Below are positions 1-8,043 of a stretch of DNA of 47,551 nucleotides, in pieces. Position 1 is the stretch's first letter. Each line of letters starts with the position of its first letter. Position numbers and translations under genes: made by a program. A model generated the notes under the pieces. That model had not been told where the DNA came from and made no database searches. It saw only the letters and a list, made by a program, of their open reading frames with translations. Source of the DNA: Ammoniphilus resinae (lineage in GTDB: Bacteria; Bacillota; Bacilli; Aneurinibacillales; RAOX-1); assembly GCF_017873965.1 (NCBI RefSeq), contig NZ_JAGGKT010000025.1, positions 1 through 47,551 of the forward strand, read 5' to 3'.

Positions 1-88
1 TTTGGTTTTTTGGTTGTTTTGTCGCTACCAAGTATTGACCAAATTTAACCTACGTATAGCAAAAGTGCGTCGGTTTCGTTCATTATAA

Positions 89-727
89 CTATTTCTGTTC
101 GAGGTATGCTTGAATGTTGTTTGAGGCTACCTTAACATCGTATTTTAACCCCTCTACCATTCCCTGCATGAAATGATCTGGTGCCCCGGATTGGGTATGG
201 AATTCAATTCCACTGCAGCTCCCCACCACGGCGCCTATATCCATAAACAAGCTGCTGTATTCCCCTGGATGTCTCATTAATTCGCGCTGCAATCTTTGCG
301 CGATCGGGAAGACTTGATTGTAAATGTCAGTAGGCGCCGCTAACCAATCGACTTGGTTTGCCATCGCGACGAACTGCTCTAGATCTGCGGCAATCGGGTC
401 AGCCGGCTTTTGCTCGGAGATAGGCTTTGCTGCGACAGATGCGGCCTGGGGTGGAGTTTGTGAAGTTTGATCCTGAAATGGTGCGGGATCCGACTTTTTC
501 GTTACAGGCGCTGGCGTTACAGGTTCCTCCACTGGTGCTACTTCCTTTTCCGTGGCTTCAGAAGCTAGAACAATCTCTGTTGGCTCGCTCACAGGTTGCT
601 GCGGGATCATCGTTTGCTCAGCTAGTATTTCTTCGGCCCCCTCTGAAGTTACCGTACTATCCACCATAAATAGGATGCCAGAGATACATAAACAGGCGAC
701 GCCAAGGGAATAATAAATCCTTTTCAT
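89..727 (-). CDS. Pro/Glu-rich exported or membrane-anchored protein, unknown family
   Basis: The 212-residue protein starts with a Lys/Arg pair and one hydrophobic segment (about residues 5-22), so it is probably a secretion signal or single membrane anchor. Residues about 25-110 are a low-complexity stretch rich in Pro, Glu, Thr and Ala, typical of an extracytoplasmic linker. The C-terminal part (about 115-212) looks folded and contains Trp, Cys and His residues, but I recognise no family. The ATG overlaps the stop of the upstream NERD gene in an ATGA arrangement, so the two are probably translationally coupled. It is the last gene of the minus-strand locus that begins near 7768. Function unknown; by position it may be an envelope component working with the FecR and NERD proteins (inference). 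Confidence 0.7.
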   Translation of the reverse strand: MKRIYYSLGVACLCISGILFMVDSTVTSEGAEEILAEQTMIPQQPVSEPTEIVLASEATEKEVAPVEEPVTPAPVTKKSDPAPFQDQTSQTPPQAASVAAKPISEQKPADPIAADLEQFVAMANQVDWLAAPTDIYNQVFPIAQRLQRELMRHPGEYSSLFMDIGAVVGSCSGIEFHTQSGAPDHFMQGMVEGLKYDVKVASNNIQAYLEQK

Positions 728-1362
728 GCGGTTGCCTCCTCTTTTCCTTCATAATGACGAAGAGTACGAACAAGTTGCTGATGAGTCGGCTCGTCCAACA
801 CGATGGGCAGCTTCTGAATATACGGTACAATAACGGCATCCTTGCACACGTGGAAGTCCTCGGGTATTCCTTCAATGATCGTCCGATCATTGGAGATGCA
901 TAGTACACCATAGATCGGAATCGCACAATCCATCGTTTTGACGATTTCCCGGACCAAGCCCTCCTGATTCGATAGCTGAGCTGCCGGATCAGAGTGAATC
1001 ACAAATTCCCCATTACTACCAATTTGCTCAAGACCATTCATCGTGAAAGAAATTTGGCCTCCATAGTTTTTAGATTCAATGTGAACAACTCCGCAAGGTC
1101 CCACCACAAGGTGATCCAATTGATGTTCAATGCGATCAAACGAAAGGTGAATATCATTAAACACTGTGTACGCCTCTCTATCAAGGGCTTGCAGACGTAA
1201 ACGTACGTTTGGCTCCCCCTGTTCTCCCGCCTGTTGTTGTGCTGCTGTAACATGACGATGGTCAATACCCCGCTGATTCTTGTGCTGTTTCGATGGGGCA
1301 AGTCGTCCCTTTAAAAGAAAGAACACACCCAGCACCCCAAACAGGATCGCTAGCATTTGCAT
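724..1362 (-). CDS. NERD domain protein (second of two at this locus)
   Basis: The 212-residue protein has an N-terminal membrane anchor (about residues 3-18) and a NERD (nuclease-related) domain from about residue 55 to 150. The family signature is visible as QLDHLVVGPCGVVHIESKNY, giving the conserved Asp followed by the ExK pair of a restriction-endonuclease-like fold. NERD domains are known as predicted nucleases, often tied to DNA processing or conflict systems; activity here is inference. I chose the ATG at 1362, not an upstream in-frame ATG at 1380, because AAGGAGAG sits seven bases before it and overlaps the earlier ATG. It follows the FecR lipoprotein gene by 87 bases without a visible terminator and overlaps the next gene by four bases. 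Confidence 0.85.
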   Translation of the reverse strand: MQMLAILFGVLGVFFLLKGRLAPSKQHKNQRGIDHRHVTAAQQQAGEQGEPNVRLRLQALDREAYTVFNDIHLSFDRIEHQLDHLVVGPCGVVHIESKNYGGQISFTMNGLEQIGSNGEFVIHSDPAAQLSNQEGLVREIVKTMDCAIPIYGVLCISNDRTIIEGIPEDFHVCKDAVIVPYIQKLPIVLDEPTHQQLVRTLRHYEGKEEATA

Positions 1363-1449
1363 TTTGATACTCTCCTTCATAGCTTATCTGCTTTATACCA
1401 ACAATAATGCCAGTAATGAGCCAAACTTTTTGTCATCCAGACCACAAAA

Positions 1450-2793
1450 CTACTTTTTCTTTAAACTAGTAATTAAACCTCTTCGATCATCCTCTGCACA
1501 TTTAGGAAGTTGGTAGAGAATTCTGTCCCCTTCCTGAAGATTTAATGGTTTAAGATCTTCTACAGCTTGCTCGGATAAATGGGCTCGGACGATGAAGCCA
1601 AGGAGCGGAACTTGGTACTCGATCACATTCTCCTCGATCTGCCTGCGGAAGATAGCCTCTTCGTAATGGTCACCTACTACTTGGATTTCCGCTGCTGTCA
1701 GGCTGTAGCATGGTGAAACATAGTGCCTAAATTCCGGGAGCTGTCCGCTGCGCCAAATCATCATTTCACCAATATTGGTGATGATTTTTTCGCCATTCAT
1801 CTCTACATAATCAAAGTCATGCAGATCGAAAGTTCCGTTTTCACCCGATTCTTCAATTCCTAGACCAGAAATGGATGATTGTAAATAAGAAGCAAGAGTA
1901 AAGATTTCCGCAGATTGTTCTTTCTCTAAAGAGATCGATAGCTGACCTTCTTGAACTCCTTGAACAATTCCTCCTGCGCGGATTTCCCATCGATTTTTGA
2001 GGAATTCCTCCGATTTTTGCTTATCTCTTATAAAAGCCGTGGTATACTCCGGATCTGTTTCAGAGTACCCTTGCTCAATTCTTTCTCTTAAATCTCTTTT
2101 GACTTGTAATAGGATCTCATATTCCATACGGTCGATTAAATCCTGCTGATTAAATGCTTCTACCTTTTCTTGCAGATTTTGATCTGTAGGGTTCAAAATG
2201 ATTTGTTGATCAGAATGCAATAAAACCCCTTTGGATCCATTCCATGTTACATCTTTGATCTCTTCTAAAGTCTGCTGATCTCTGGCAATCGCAATCGCAC
2301 CGTCAAGGGCAGCGACATAGGTCTCTTCCTTGGAACTGTCCACTACCACATAGTATAAAGTTCCTCGGACTGCCATCACTTCGGTTGGTGTTTCGATCTC
2401 ATAAGCATCTGCATTCATTAGTTGTTTAACTTTGTTCCAAATTTTCCCCGATTCTAGCTTAATAATCGTTCTTTCATCTTCTTCTTTATTTTGATCCAGC
2501 TCTGCAAGGGTGATCCTCGTTAGGCTACCAATCATCGCTTCTGTTCCATCCGCAAACGCAATCCGCGCCACGGAATTTTCACCGGTCTGAATTTGCTGCC
2601 CCTCTTGGACAACCACCTTCTGATCAATCGATTCTTCCTTCCCATCCCGGATGAGGTTTGCTGTTCCTTCGATCAATTCCACCGTTGCTTCACGCGGAAT
2701 GCTGTATCCTTGAGTAAAGATTGAGCATCCGGTAAAAACAGAGATCACGAAAATAAAAATAGAAAACAGTAAAATAGTTCTTCTCTTGTCCAC
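1450..2793 (-). CDS. FecR domain-containing lipoprotein
   Basis: A 447-residue protein with a lipoprotein signal: a hydrophobic stretch ending in VFTGC at about residues 19-23, where Cys is the predicted lipidated residue. A FecR-type domain follows (about 35-170), with the pattern of an inhibitor- or sensor-like beta domain: GTAN, IQTGENSVARIAFADGT, LESGKIW and IETPTEVMAVRGT. Residues about 200-447 are a long, charged extracytoplasmic region with no family I recognise. FecR proteins in Gram-negatives transmit signals to ECF sigma factors, but no sigma gene lies here, so that role is not supported; stand-alone FecR proteins in Firmicutes are mostly uncharacterised. The GTG start follows GAGGGAGAG by about seven bases. 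A terminator separates it from the PP2C gene upstream. Confidence 0.85.
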   Translation of the reverse strand: MDKRRTILLFSIFIFVISVFTGCSIFTQGYSIPREATVELIEGTANLIRDGKEESIDQKVVVQEGQQIQTGENSVARIAFADGTEAMIGSLTRITLAELDQNKEEDERTIIKLESGKIWNKVKQLMNADAYEIETPTEVMAVRGTLYYVVVDSSKEETYVAALDGAIAIARDQQTLEEIKDVTWNGSKGVLLHSDQQIILNPTDQNLQEKVEAFNQQDLIDRMEYEILLQVKRDLRERIEQGYSETDPEYTTAFIRDKQKSEEFLKNRWEIRAGGIVQGVQEGQLSISLEKEQSAEIFTLASYLQSSISGLGIEESGENGTFDLHDFDYVEMNGEKIITNIGEMMIWRSGQLPEFRHYVSPCYSLTAAEIQVVGDHYEEAIFRRQIEENVIEYQVPLLGFIVRAHLSEQAVEDLKPLNLQEGDRILYQLPKCAEDDRRGLITSLKKK

Positions 2794-2822
2794 CTTGACT
2801 CTCCCTCATTTTTAACATCTAA

Positions 2823-2853
2823 TCGAAAAGGCCAGGTGCAACAACACCTGACC
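2823..2853 (-). terminator. Rho-independent terminator after the PP2C gene
   Basis: On the minus strand a nine-pair stem (GGTCAGGTG with CACCTGGCC, one G-U pair) closes a TTGTTG loop and is followed by TTTT. It lies between the PP2C stop and the FecR lipoprotein start, so it marks the end or an attenuation point of the kinase/phosphatase operon. Confidence 0.75.
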
Positions 2854-2891
2854 GCTAGTAAGCAAACCTTTTGAAGGTCATTTTGGATTGT

Positions 2892-3629
2892 TTACTTCAT
2901 TCTTTTCATGATCGCCATGCTGCAATCGTCCATGGTCCGCTGTCTGATCACATTCTCCAGGTTTTTATGCAGCGCATCGGTCAGCGTCTCAACCGGATGT
3001 TCATCAAACCATCCTGAAATCACTTTTAAAGCTGGGGCAAGGGTGTCATCCTGTTTTCGATGCATGGTTTCTGTTGTTCCGTCAGACATCAGAAAAAAGG
3101 CTTGAATCTCATCAAGTTCTCCTTTATAAATCCTCAAATGACTTGCTGCATCCTTGCTGGTTGTAAAATACGTGCTGTTTGCATATTCCCCATTCTCAGG
3201 GTAGGATAAGGTCCCTAGCCCCTCTTCTTTTTCCACTGCGATCAGTCCATCTCCTAGATGTCCTGCTAAATAGATCTCATCTTTGACCGCTGCAAATAAA
3301 AGGGTCGAGGAAAATTCACCAAGAGATTGTTCCTGTTCCTCAGCCAGCTCCGTCAGCCGAGTCAACACAACTTTCAATAGTTCTCCGGAGATCTCCACAG
3401 GGTCCTTTGCAATAAGCTCATCATAATGTTCACCAATATAGGCTGTTAGGGTTTGAAGGGCCGCTTCGGCTCCAACATCTGACTTCTTGGCAGAACCTGC
3501 GCCATCAGCCAGAGCGATCATGAAGATCCCTTCAACCTCTGAACAAACGGTGCGGTCCTGGCAGGGGAGTTCTTCCTTGATATGCGAACGCCCCACGACG
3601 AAGGCGCTTGCCTGCTTCCATGTACTCAA
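2892..3629 (-). CDS. PP2C-family serine/threonine phosphatase (TerY-P triad type)
   Basis: The 245-residue protein has PP2C metal-binding motifs in order: CQDRT near residue 30, ALADGAGSAKKSDVGAEAA near 42-60, FLMSDGTTE near 175 and a terminal DDCSMAIM. These give the Asp residues that bind the two metal ions in this phosphatase family. I chose the TTG at 3629 because TAGGAG, which overlaps the stop of the VWA gene, stands eight bases upstream; the longer TTG-started frame at 3662 would run into the VWA gene. Together with the VWA and kinase genes directly upstream it forms the arrangement known as the TerY-phosphorylation triad. Its likely substrates are the neighbouring kinase or a shared target (inference). 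Confidence 0.88.
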   Translation of the reverse strand: MSTWKQASAFVVGRSHIKEELPCQDRTVCSEVEGIFMIALADGAGSAKKSDVGAEAALQTLTAYIGEHYDELIAKDPVEISGELLKVVLTRLTELAEEQEQSLGEFSSTLLFAAVKDEIYLAGHLGDGLIAVEKEEGLGTLSYPENGEYANSTYFTTSKDAASHLRIYKGELDEIQAFFLMSDGTTETMHRKQDDTLAPALKVISGWFDEHPVETLTDALHKNLENVIRQRTMDDCSMAIMKRMK

Positions 3630-3640
3630 TTGCTTCACTC

Positions 3641-4312
3641 CTATAAGGAAAGATCTGCCCAAGGGTTAATCGGTAGAGCCTTGATATCTTCCCCAGGTGT
3701 TGAACGTGATTTCATCGTAATACTCTGACTCAGCCACATAAAGAACTCCTTAAAATGAAGTCCTTTCAAGCGAACGGGCGGAAGTTTCGGTGAAAATTGC
3801 TGCAGCGTCTCCATGTGTGCTTTGTCCCCGATCCCGATCGGAAAGATGGTCAGTTTTTTATTGTTAATTAAATCACTTGTTCTTCTAGCAGCAATAGAAA
3901 TATCATCGGTTGGTGCACCGTCTGTCATTAACACCATCCATGGTTGATAGTAACTGATCCCAAGGGATGCATAGGTTTTTTTACGGGCTTCCAGCATGTC
4001 CAAAGCGAGGTTTACCGCTTCGCCCATGGGCGTATTCCCACTTGTTGTCAGATAGGGAACGGTTTGCTTTTCAATGCTGGCAAATTCGACTTCTTTTTGG
4101 ACTCCACCGCCAAATGTCACAATCGCAATTTCCGCTGAAAGGGAGGCCATCTCATCTGCGAGAACCTCCTCCATAAACATTTTTACGCCACGGTTCAACT
4201 CGTCAATCGGCTTTCCGCTCATTGAATAACTAGTATCCAGCACTAAGCACACCGGTACACGTGCTGATGGGTTGTCAAGCAAGTCTTCGTCAAATAATTC
4301 AAGATTAGACAT
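3641..4312 (-). CDS. TerY-like von Willebrand factor A domain protein
   Basis: The 223-residue protein is almost entirely one VWA domain. The metal-ion-dependent adhesion site is complete: DTSYSMSG near residues 26-33, the Thr in SGNTPMGEAV near 100, and the Asp in LMTDGAPTDD near 135. The short insert-free form matches TerY proteins of tellurite-resistance-type stress systems. There is no signal peptide, so it acts in the cytoplasm, probably as a scaffold or adaptor. The ATG at 4312 was chosen because GGAGTGGAG precedes it at good distance; an earlier in-frame GTG (4324) overlaps that ribosome binding site. It lies 15 bases after the kinase gene and 11 bases before the phosphatase start. Confidence 0.9.
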   Translation of the reverse strand: MSNLELFDEDLLDNPSARVPVCLVLDTSYSMSGKPIDELNRGVKMFMEEVLADEMASLSAEIAIVTFGGGVQKEVEFASIEKQTVPYLTTSGNTPMGEAVNLALDMLEARKKTYASLGISYYQPWMVLMTDGAPTDDISIAARRTSDLINNKKLTIFPIGIGDKAHMETLQQFSPKLPPVRLKGLHFKEFFMWLSQSITMKSRSTPGEDIKALPINPWADLSL

Positions 4313-4327
4313 GGTATTCTCCACTCC

Positions 4328-6247
4328 TTATATTCCAAGAAATTTTTTTATGATACCAAACAAACCAGTTGATTGTTGGTTGTTTTGTTTTTGACGCTGC
4401 TGCGCCCTTGGCGGAGGTGTAACCCTCGTGGAAGACGCTGGCCTTGTCGAAGAGGTTGTCCGCGTAGAAGATGGTGTCCACGTCGAAGACATGGCTCTTG
4501 GCCGCTGAGTTGCCGGTCTCATTGTTGGCCTTTGTCTTGGCGCAGTCTGCTTAGCTGCAGCTGCTTCATTTTTAGCCACCTTCGTCACCTTCATGATCAT
4601 CAGACAGGAATTACAAATATAGCTCTTCCCATCCGCGTCAAGATCGCGCTTTTTATTAATGTGCATGATAAAAGGGGTGTTACACTTGCTGCAGGTTACA
4701 TGCGCCGCATCATCGTCGGCAATTTTGCTGGATGTCGGCCAGATCTCATCATTGGTATGTCCCAGTTTAATCTTGCGCCGGTACTCCTCGAGCACAGAGA
4801 CCCACTCAGCGGTAGTTAAACGGTTATTCTCCGAAAAGACTTGATAGAATCTCTTTTTCAATGCATACGTAAAATGACTCCAAATATAGCGCCATACCCC
4901 ATCAGGGGCATTCCCGCGATAATCGCCAAAGGGATAAGGGAACTCCATCTTTTTAATATCCTCGCCAGGTGTTCCTCCCCCCTGATGGGCGTAAGGTGTT
5001 TTTCCAGGCATCAAAATCATGAACACTAATGTAGCTACGGCAAAATATTCATGTTTAAATGTGCGAAGATATTCATGATACCGCATCCCTTGTGTTTCCG
5101 GAGGAGTAAAGTTAATCGTCCCCACCGGGCATGGATAATTTACAATCTGATAGCTATCTGTATCTACCAGGTACACATCATTTGAATCCTTGATCATTAT
5201 ATTAAACGGGTTAATATCCCCAATAATAATGTTTCGTTCATGCAAATATAGAACCTTGTCCAAAATATTTATGGCTAGTTCTACAAGGCTGCTTCTTGTC
5301 CAATGTGGAAAGTTCTTTTGCAGCAGTTTTTTATGGAACATCGAGGTTTGCATTACCTTACCCTCTGCCTTGTCCATCACATATCCAATATATTCGCCTT
5401 TACTATTTGTCGCGAAATCTTTCGGCCAACAGATTCCTTTCTTCTCAAAGGGAATCTTTAACATTAATTTTAATTTTTCAATTCGAGCTTTTGTAATCTG
5501 CGTGTAGATCTTACAAATCATTCCATTGCTAGTGAGAAAAACACTTCCTTCTCCACCGCTGCCAATTTCTTTGACTAATGTCAGTTCCCCATATTTTTGG
5601 GTTCGTACGCTTTCTCCTTCTTTGGGAAAATAGCTGACAGGGATCACCGTGTCGAGCCCCGTTTCCACTTTCGTTCCTAGTGGGAGGCGATGAATATTCT
5701 CTTGCATTTTCAAAGGTCTTGAAGCCGGGTTTGTAGCTGTTTCCCTTTTTTTTCGGTCCAGTTCATGCTGTTTAACACCCTTCACCCAAGGTTGAAGCCT
5801 TCCCTCACGATCAAGATAAAAGACCTTAATTATTTTTGAACTCTTAACAGAACCTTGTTCATTTAAATCTTCAATATCTCTGGCAAAATTGCGGTCCTGT
5901 GTAATCATCGCCAAATGGAACTTGGTTCGATACTTCATAAACATGGCTAGAATGGCTTGATCCTGAAAAGGATCATCCGGATCCTGATAAATATCCAATA
6001 TTTTATGTGTGTGGTACTGATTAAGCAATTTGGCTGCTACTTTCGCTTCCTCTGCCCGCTTTTTATCGTCCCCTTTGATGTGCTTGTTCACTTCTTCAAT
6101 AACTTTTCCCGAAATTCGCACCTTCTTCTGGTGACTATGAAGAGCTGCCGGAAACTCTTGTTGCAGAAATTTCGTTCCTTCCGGATACATCCATGAACTT
6201 GTGTCAACAAAAACGATATAATTTTGAATCAGATCAGTAATCTCCAT
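4328..6247 (-). CDS. PIN domain - protein kinase - zinc ribbon fusion protein
   Basis: A 639-residue multidomain protein. Residues 1-150 look like a PIN nuclease domain: FVDTSSW near 13-19, a Glu in VIEEVNKH near 50, FQDQAILA near 90 and TQDRNFARD near 115 supply the acidic cluster. Residues about 215-490 form a divergent Ser/Thr kinase with glycine loop GSGGEGSV (about 229), Lys in ICKIY, catalytic loop IIGDINPFNIMI (about 341, His-Arg of HRD replaced) and VDTDSYQ in place of DFG. Two CxxC pairs at about 519 and 545 suggest a zinc ribbon, followed by a Pro/Thr/Arg-rich tail. Kinases with VDTDSYQ are known in TerY-P triads. The ATG lies just past the stop of the preceding gene, whose last codons provide the AGGAG. 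The PIN fusion suggests RNA or DNA cleavage controlled by phosphorylation (inference). Confidence 0.85.
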   Translation of the reverse strand: MEITDLIQNYIVFVDTSSWMYPEGTKFLQQEFPAALHSHQKKVRISGKVIEEVNKHIKGDDKKRAEEAKVAAKLLNQYHTHKILDIYQDPDDPFQDQAILAMFMKYRTKFHLAMITQDRNFARDIEDLNEQGSVKSSKIIKVFYLDREGRLQPWVKGVKQHELDRKKRETATNPASRPLKMQENIHRLPLGTKVETGLDTVIPVSYFPKEGESVRTQKYGELTLVKEIGSGGEGSVFLTSNGMICKIYTQITKARIEKLKLMLKIPFEKKGICWPKDFATNSKGEYIGYVMDKAEGKVMQTSMFHKKLLQKNFPHWTRSSLVELAINILDKVLYLHERNIIIGDINPFNIMIKDSNDVYLVDTDSYQIVNYPCPVGTINFTPPETQGMRYHEYLRTFKHEYFAVATLVFMILMPGKTPYAHQGGGTPGEDIKKMEFPYPFGDYRGNAPDGVWRYIWSHFTYALKKRFYQVFSENNRLTTAEWVSVLEEYRRKIKLGHTNDEIWPTSSKIADDDAAHVTCSKCNTPFIMHINKKRDLDADGKSYICNSCLMIMKVTKVAKNEAAAAKQTAPRQRPTMRPATQRPRAMSSTWTPSSTRTTSSTRPASSTRVTPPPRAQQRQKQNNQQSTGLFGIIKKFLGI

Positions 6248-6250
6248 CCA

Positions 6251-7030
6251 TTACTCCTCTTGGGCAGGTGTTTGGAGGGACTGCTTCAGCTCGTTTAATT
6301 CCTCCTCCAGATCCATAAATAAACGGATATATTTCTTCGGTACTATTGTCTGCTTTGCAAGCTGCAAGGACATGGCCTCCTCCGACGCAACTTCAACTTT
6401 CTGCAATAGCGATTGAACAATTTCTAGTTTTCTGTTTTCCTGCTCGGGGGTAATCAATGCATATTCTTCTGTCATTTCCATTGGTTCTTCTTCCTCCTCT
6501 TGAATCTGTTCTGCTACCTGGTCAGTAACCCCTATCCCTTCTTGTTCCTGCGATACTACTTCCCCTTCCAAAGGGAGGTCGAACAACGGTTCAACATGTG
6601 GTGAAATCAAGTCAGCATCCACTTCCAGCGGATCGATTTCAGGTTCCGATGACTCTTGCTCTTGCTGATCATCTGAGAGACTCGTCAATTCATCAAAAAA
6701 CGCTTCCAGGTTGGATGGATCCCAATTTCTATTTACTCCTAGAAACTCGTCAACGGGCTTAACCATCACTTTTTCCCCATGATTTAAAAGATGCATTTCA
6801 AATACAAAAGAGCCCCTCTTGGGAACTGTGAAAAATTGAACGTTTGCGGTTGGTTTGATGACTCCTCTTTGTTTCAGGGCTTCAAACCATTCAATAATTT
6901 CCGATGGCTCAACCTCCGTATCTACTAGATGAGACCAAATCTCATATACGGGAACTGCATGTTTATGGCTTAGCCATTGGGCCGTGATATCTACAAATTC
7001 TTCCTTTAAGCAGGATTCCAGCAAACTCAT
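6251..7030 (-). CDS. Acidic protein of unknown family in the PIN-kinase operon
   Basis: The 259-residue cytoplasmic protein has no signal or membrane segment. Residues about 1-75 read like a helical, winged-helix-like domain (EIIEWFEALKQRGVI is a typical recognition-helix pattern, but this is a guess). Residues about 105-200 are very acidic and low complexity, with runs of Glu. Residues about 205-259 are predicted helical and possibly coiled-coil. I recognise no family. It starts with ATG after AAAGGAGAG, 21 bases past the NERD gene, and ends four bases before the kinase gene, so it is firmly inside the operon. It may be an adaptor, phosphorylation target or DNA-mimic regulator of the kinase (inference). 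Confidence 0.8.
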   Translation of the reverse strand: MSLLESCLKEEFVDITAQWLSHKHAVPVYEIWSHLVDTEVEPSEIIEWFEALKQRGVIKPTANVQFFTVPKRGSFVFEMHLLNHGEKVMVKPVDEFLGVNRNWDPSNLEAFFDELTSLSDDQQEQESSEPEIDPLEVDADLISPHVEPLFDLPLEGEVVSQEQEGIGVTDQVAEQIQEEEEEPMEMTEEYALITPEQENRKLEIVQSLLQKVEVASEEAMSLQLAKQTIVPKKYIRLFMDLEEELNELKQSLQTPAQEE

Positions 7031-7051
7031 GCTAGTCTTCTCTCCTTTGGT

Positions 7052-7768
7052 TTAGGTCGTCTTTCCTGTTAATAAGGTCACCACACGATTGATTTCCGTT
7101 TGACTCAGTGAAGTGTGCTGTTCATTTTTTATTATGAAATTTCGAAGAGCGGGCGCTCCATCGGAAAACGTGAAAACTGGGAAGTTGGAGCCATGAATCG
7201 CTGCTTGTGCGTCGGGGTTTGAAAAATAAAGCAACCCATTCACCCAAACATTTGTATTGTAGTATTTCAAAAAGTTTGACAGGTGGTAGACTTGTCCACC
7301 AAGCGGTTTAAGCGGATTACGGATTCGCTTGCTATACTTGCCACCCTTTCGTCCTGTTTTATGCTGCGTTAATTGCGCGTTATCGGCATTCCCCTCTATA
7401 AAACCGTTCATGTTTTTGACCTCAAGAAGGAATACCCCTCCTGGCCCTACGATCACTTGATCGAGGTACATGGTTTGCCCTTCTGAGAACAATTCCACAT
7501 TACTTAGAACACTATAGGTATCTGGCAGCGAAGAACATACCTTTTCCACGTATTTTTCTCCTGATATGGCCGCTTTTAGAGGTTTATATCTCGCCGCATG
7601 TTTCCCTAGCTTAAAAAAAGAGACCAAAATAAAAAGAAAAGCAACGGGACCCAAAATAGAGAGACTGATAAACGATAGAAATGATAGAATCCCCCACTTT
7701 ATGCTTTTTTTCCTAGATTCCTCATATTGTTCTTGCAAAGGATTGTAGCCCGCAATAATGTTTGCCAT
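7052..7768 (-). CDS. NERD domain membrane protein, first gene of the operon
   Basis: The 238-residue protein has one long or two short hydrophobic segments at about residues 25-53, then a NERD domain from about 70 to 175. Signature residues are the Glu in SGEKYVEKV, then YLDQVIVGPGGVFLLEVKN (Asp and ExK), and the Gln in KPLGGQVYHL. The ATG follows an excellent AAAGGAGGTG site. It opens the minus-strand operon that carries the PIN-kinase, VWA and PP2C genes. NERD proteins are predicted nucleases; membrane tethering here suggests action at the envelope, for example on entering DNA (inference). It is only distantly similar to the second NERD protein at 724-1362. Confidence 0.87.
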   Translation of the reverse strand: MANIIAGYNPLQEQYEESRKKSIKWGILSFLSFISLSILGPVAFLFILVSFFKLGKHAARYKPLKAAISGEKYVEKVCSSLPDTYSVLSNVELFSEGQTMYLDQVIVGPGGVFLLEVKNMNGFIEGNADNAQLTQHKTGRKGGKYSKRIRNPLKPLGGQVYHLSNFLKYYNTNVWVNGLLYFSNPDAQAAIHGSNFPVFTFSDGAPALRNFIIKNEQHTSLSQTEINRVVTLLTGKTT

Positions 7769-7812
7769 TTTTACACCTCCTTTCTAAATGTGGGAAATAG
7801 TTCCTTTTAATT

Positions 7813-7842
7813 ATTATAATAGATAAAATAGAACTATGTTAA
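7813..7842 (-). promoter_or_regulatory. Probable sigma-A promoter of the NERD/PIN-kinase operon
   Basis: On the minus strand TTAACA (7842-7837) and a perfect TATAAT (7818-7813) are separated by 18 bases, about 45 bases upstream of the first ATG. The surrounding DNA is AT-rich. Confidence 0.6.
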
Positions 7843-8043
7843 GGGTAAAGTAGTTTGTAGGTCCTATAATTTTATCATGGCATGAATCTATCATCTTTTT
7901 TGTAGTTTGAACTACAGATGAACAATCCGCCCTCTTTTAATAAGTAGGACTTTTTTCTTATTTCAAAAGATATTATAATTACACTTGCTGTAGTAAATTT
8001 TTACTATTTTCACGTCCAATATGGGGGTTAGAGAGGGAATCGA

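Noticed and set aside
1450-2793. FecR protein as an ECF anti-sigma regulator
   Set aside because: No sigma-factor or TonB-receptor gene is near and the protein is a lipoprotein, so this role cannot be supported.
8003-8023. Sigma-D-type motility promoter before the chemoreceptor (TAAA ... TCCAATAT)
   Set aside because: The spacing of about 17 bases is longer than the consensus 15 and two of eight positions in the -10 element differ, so the match is too weak to list.
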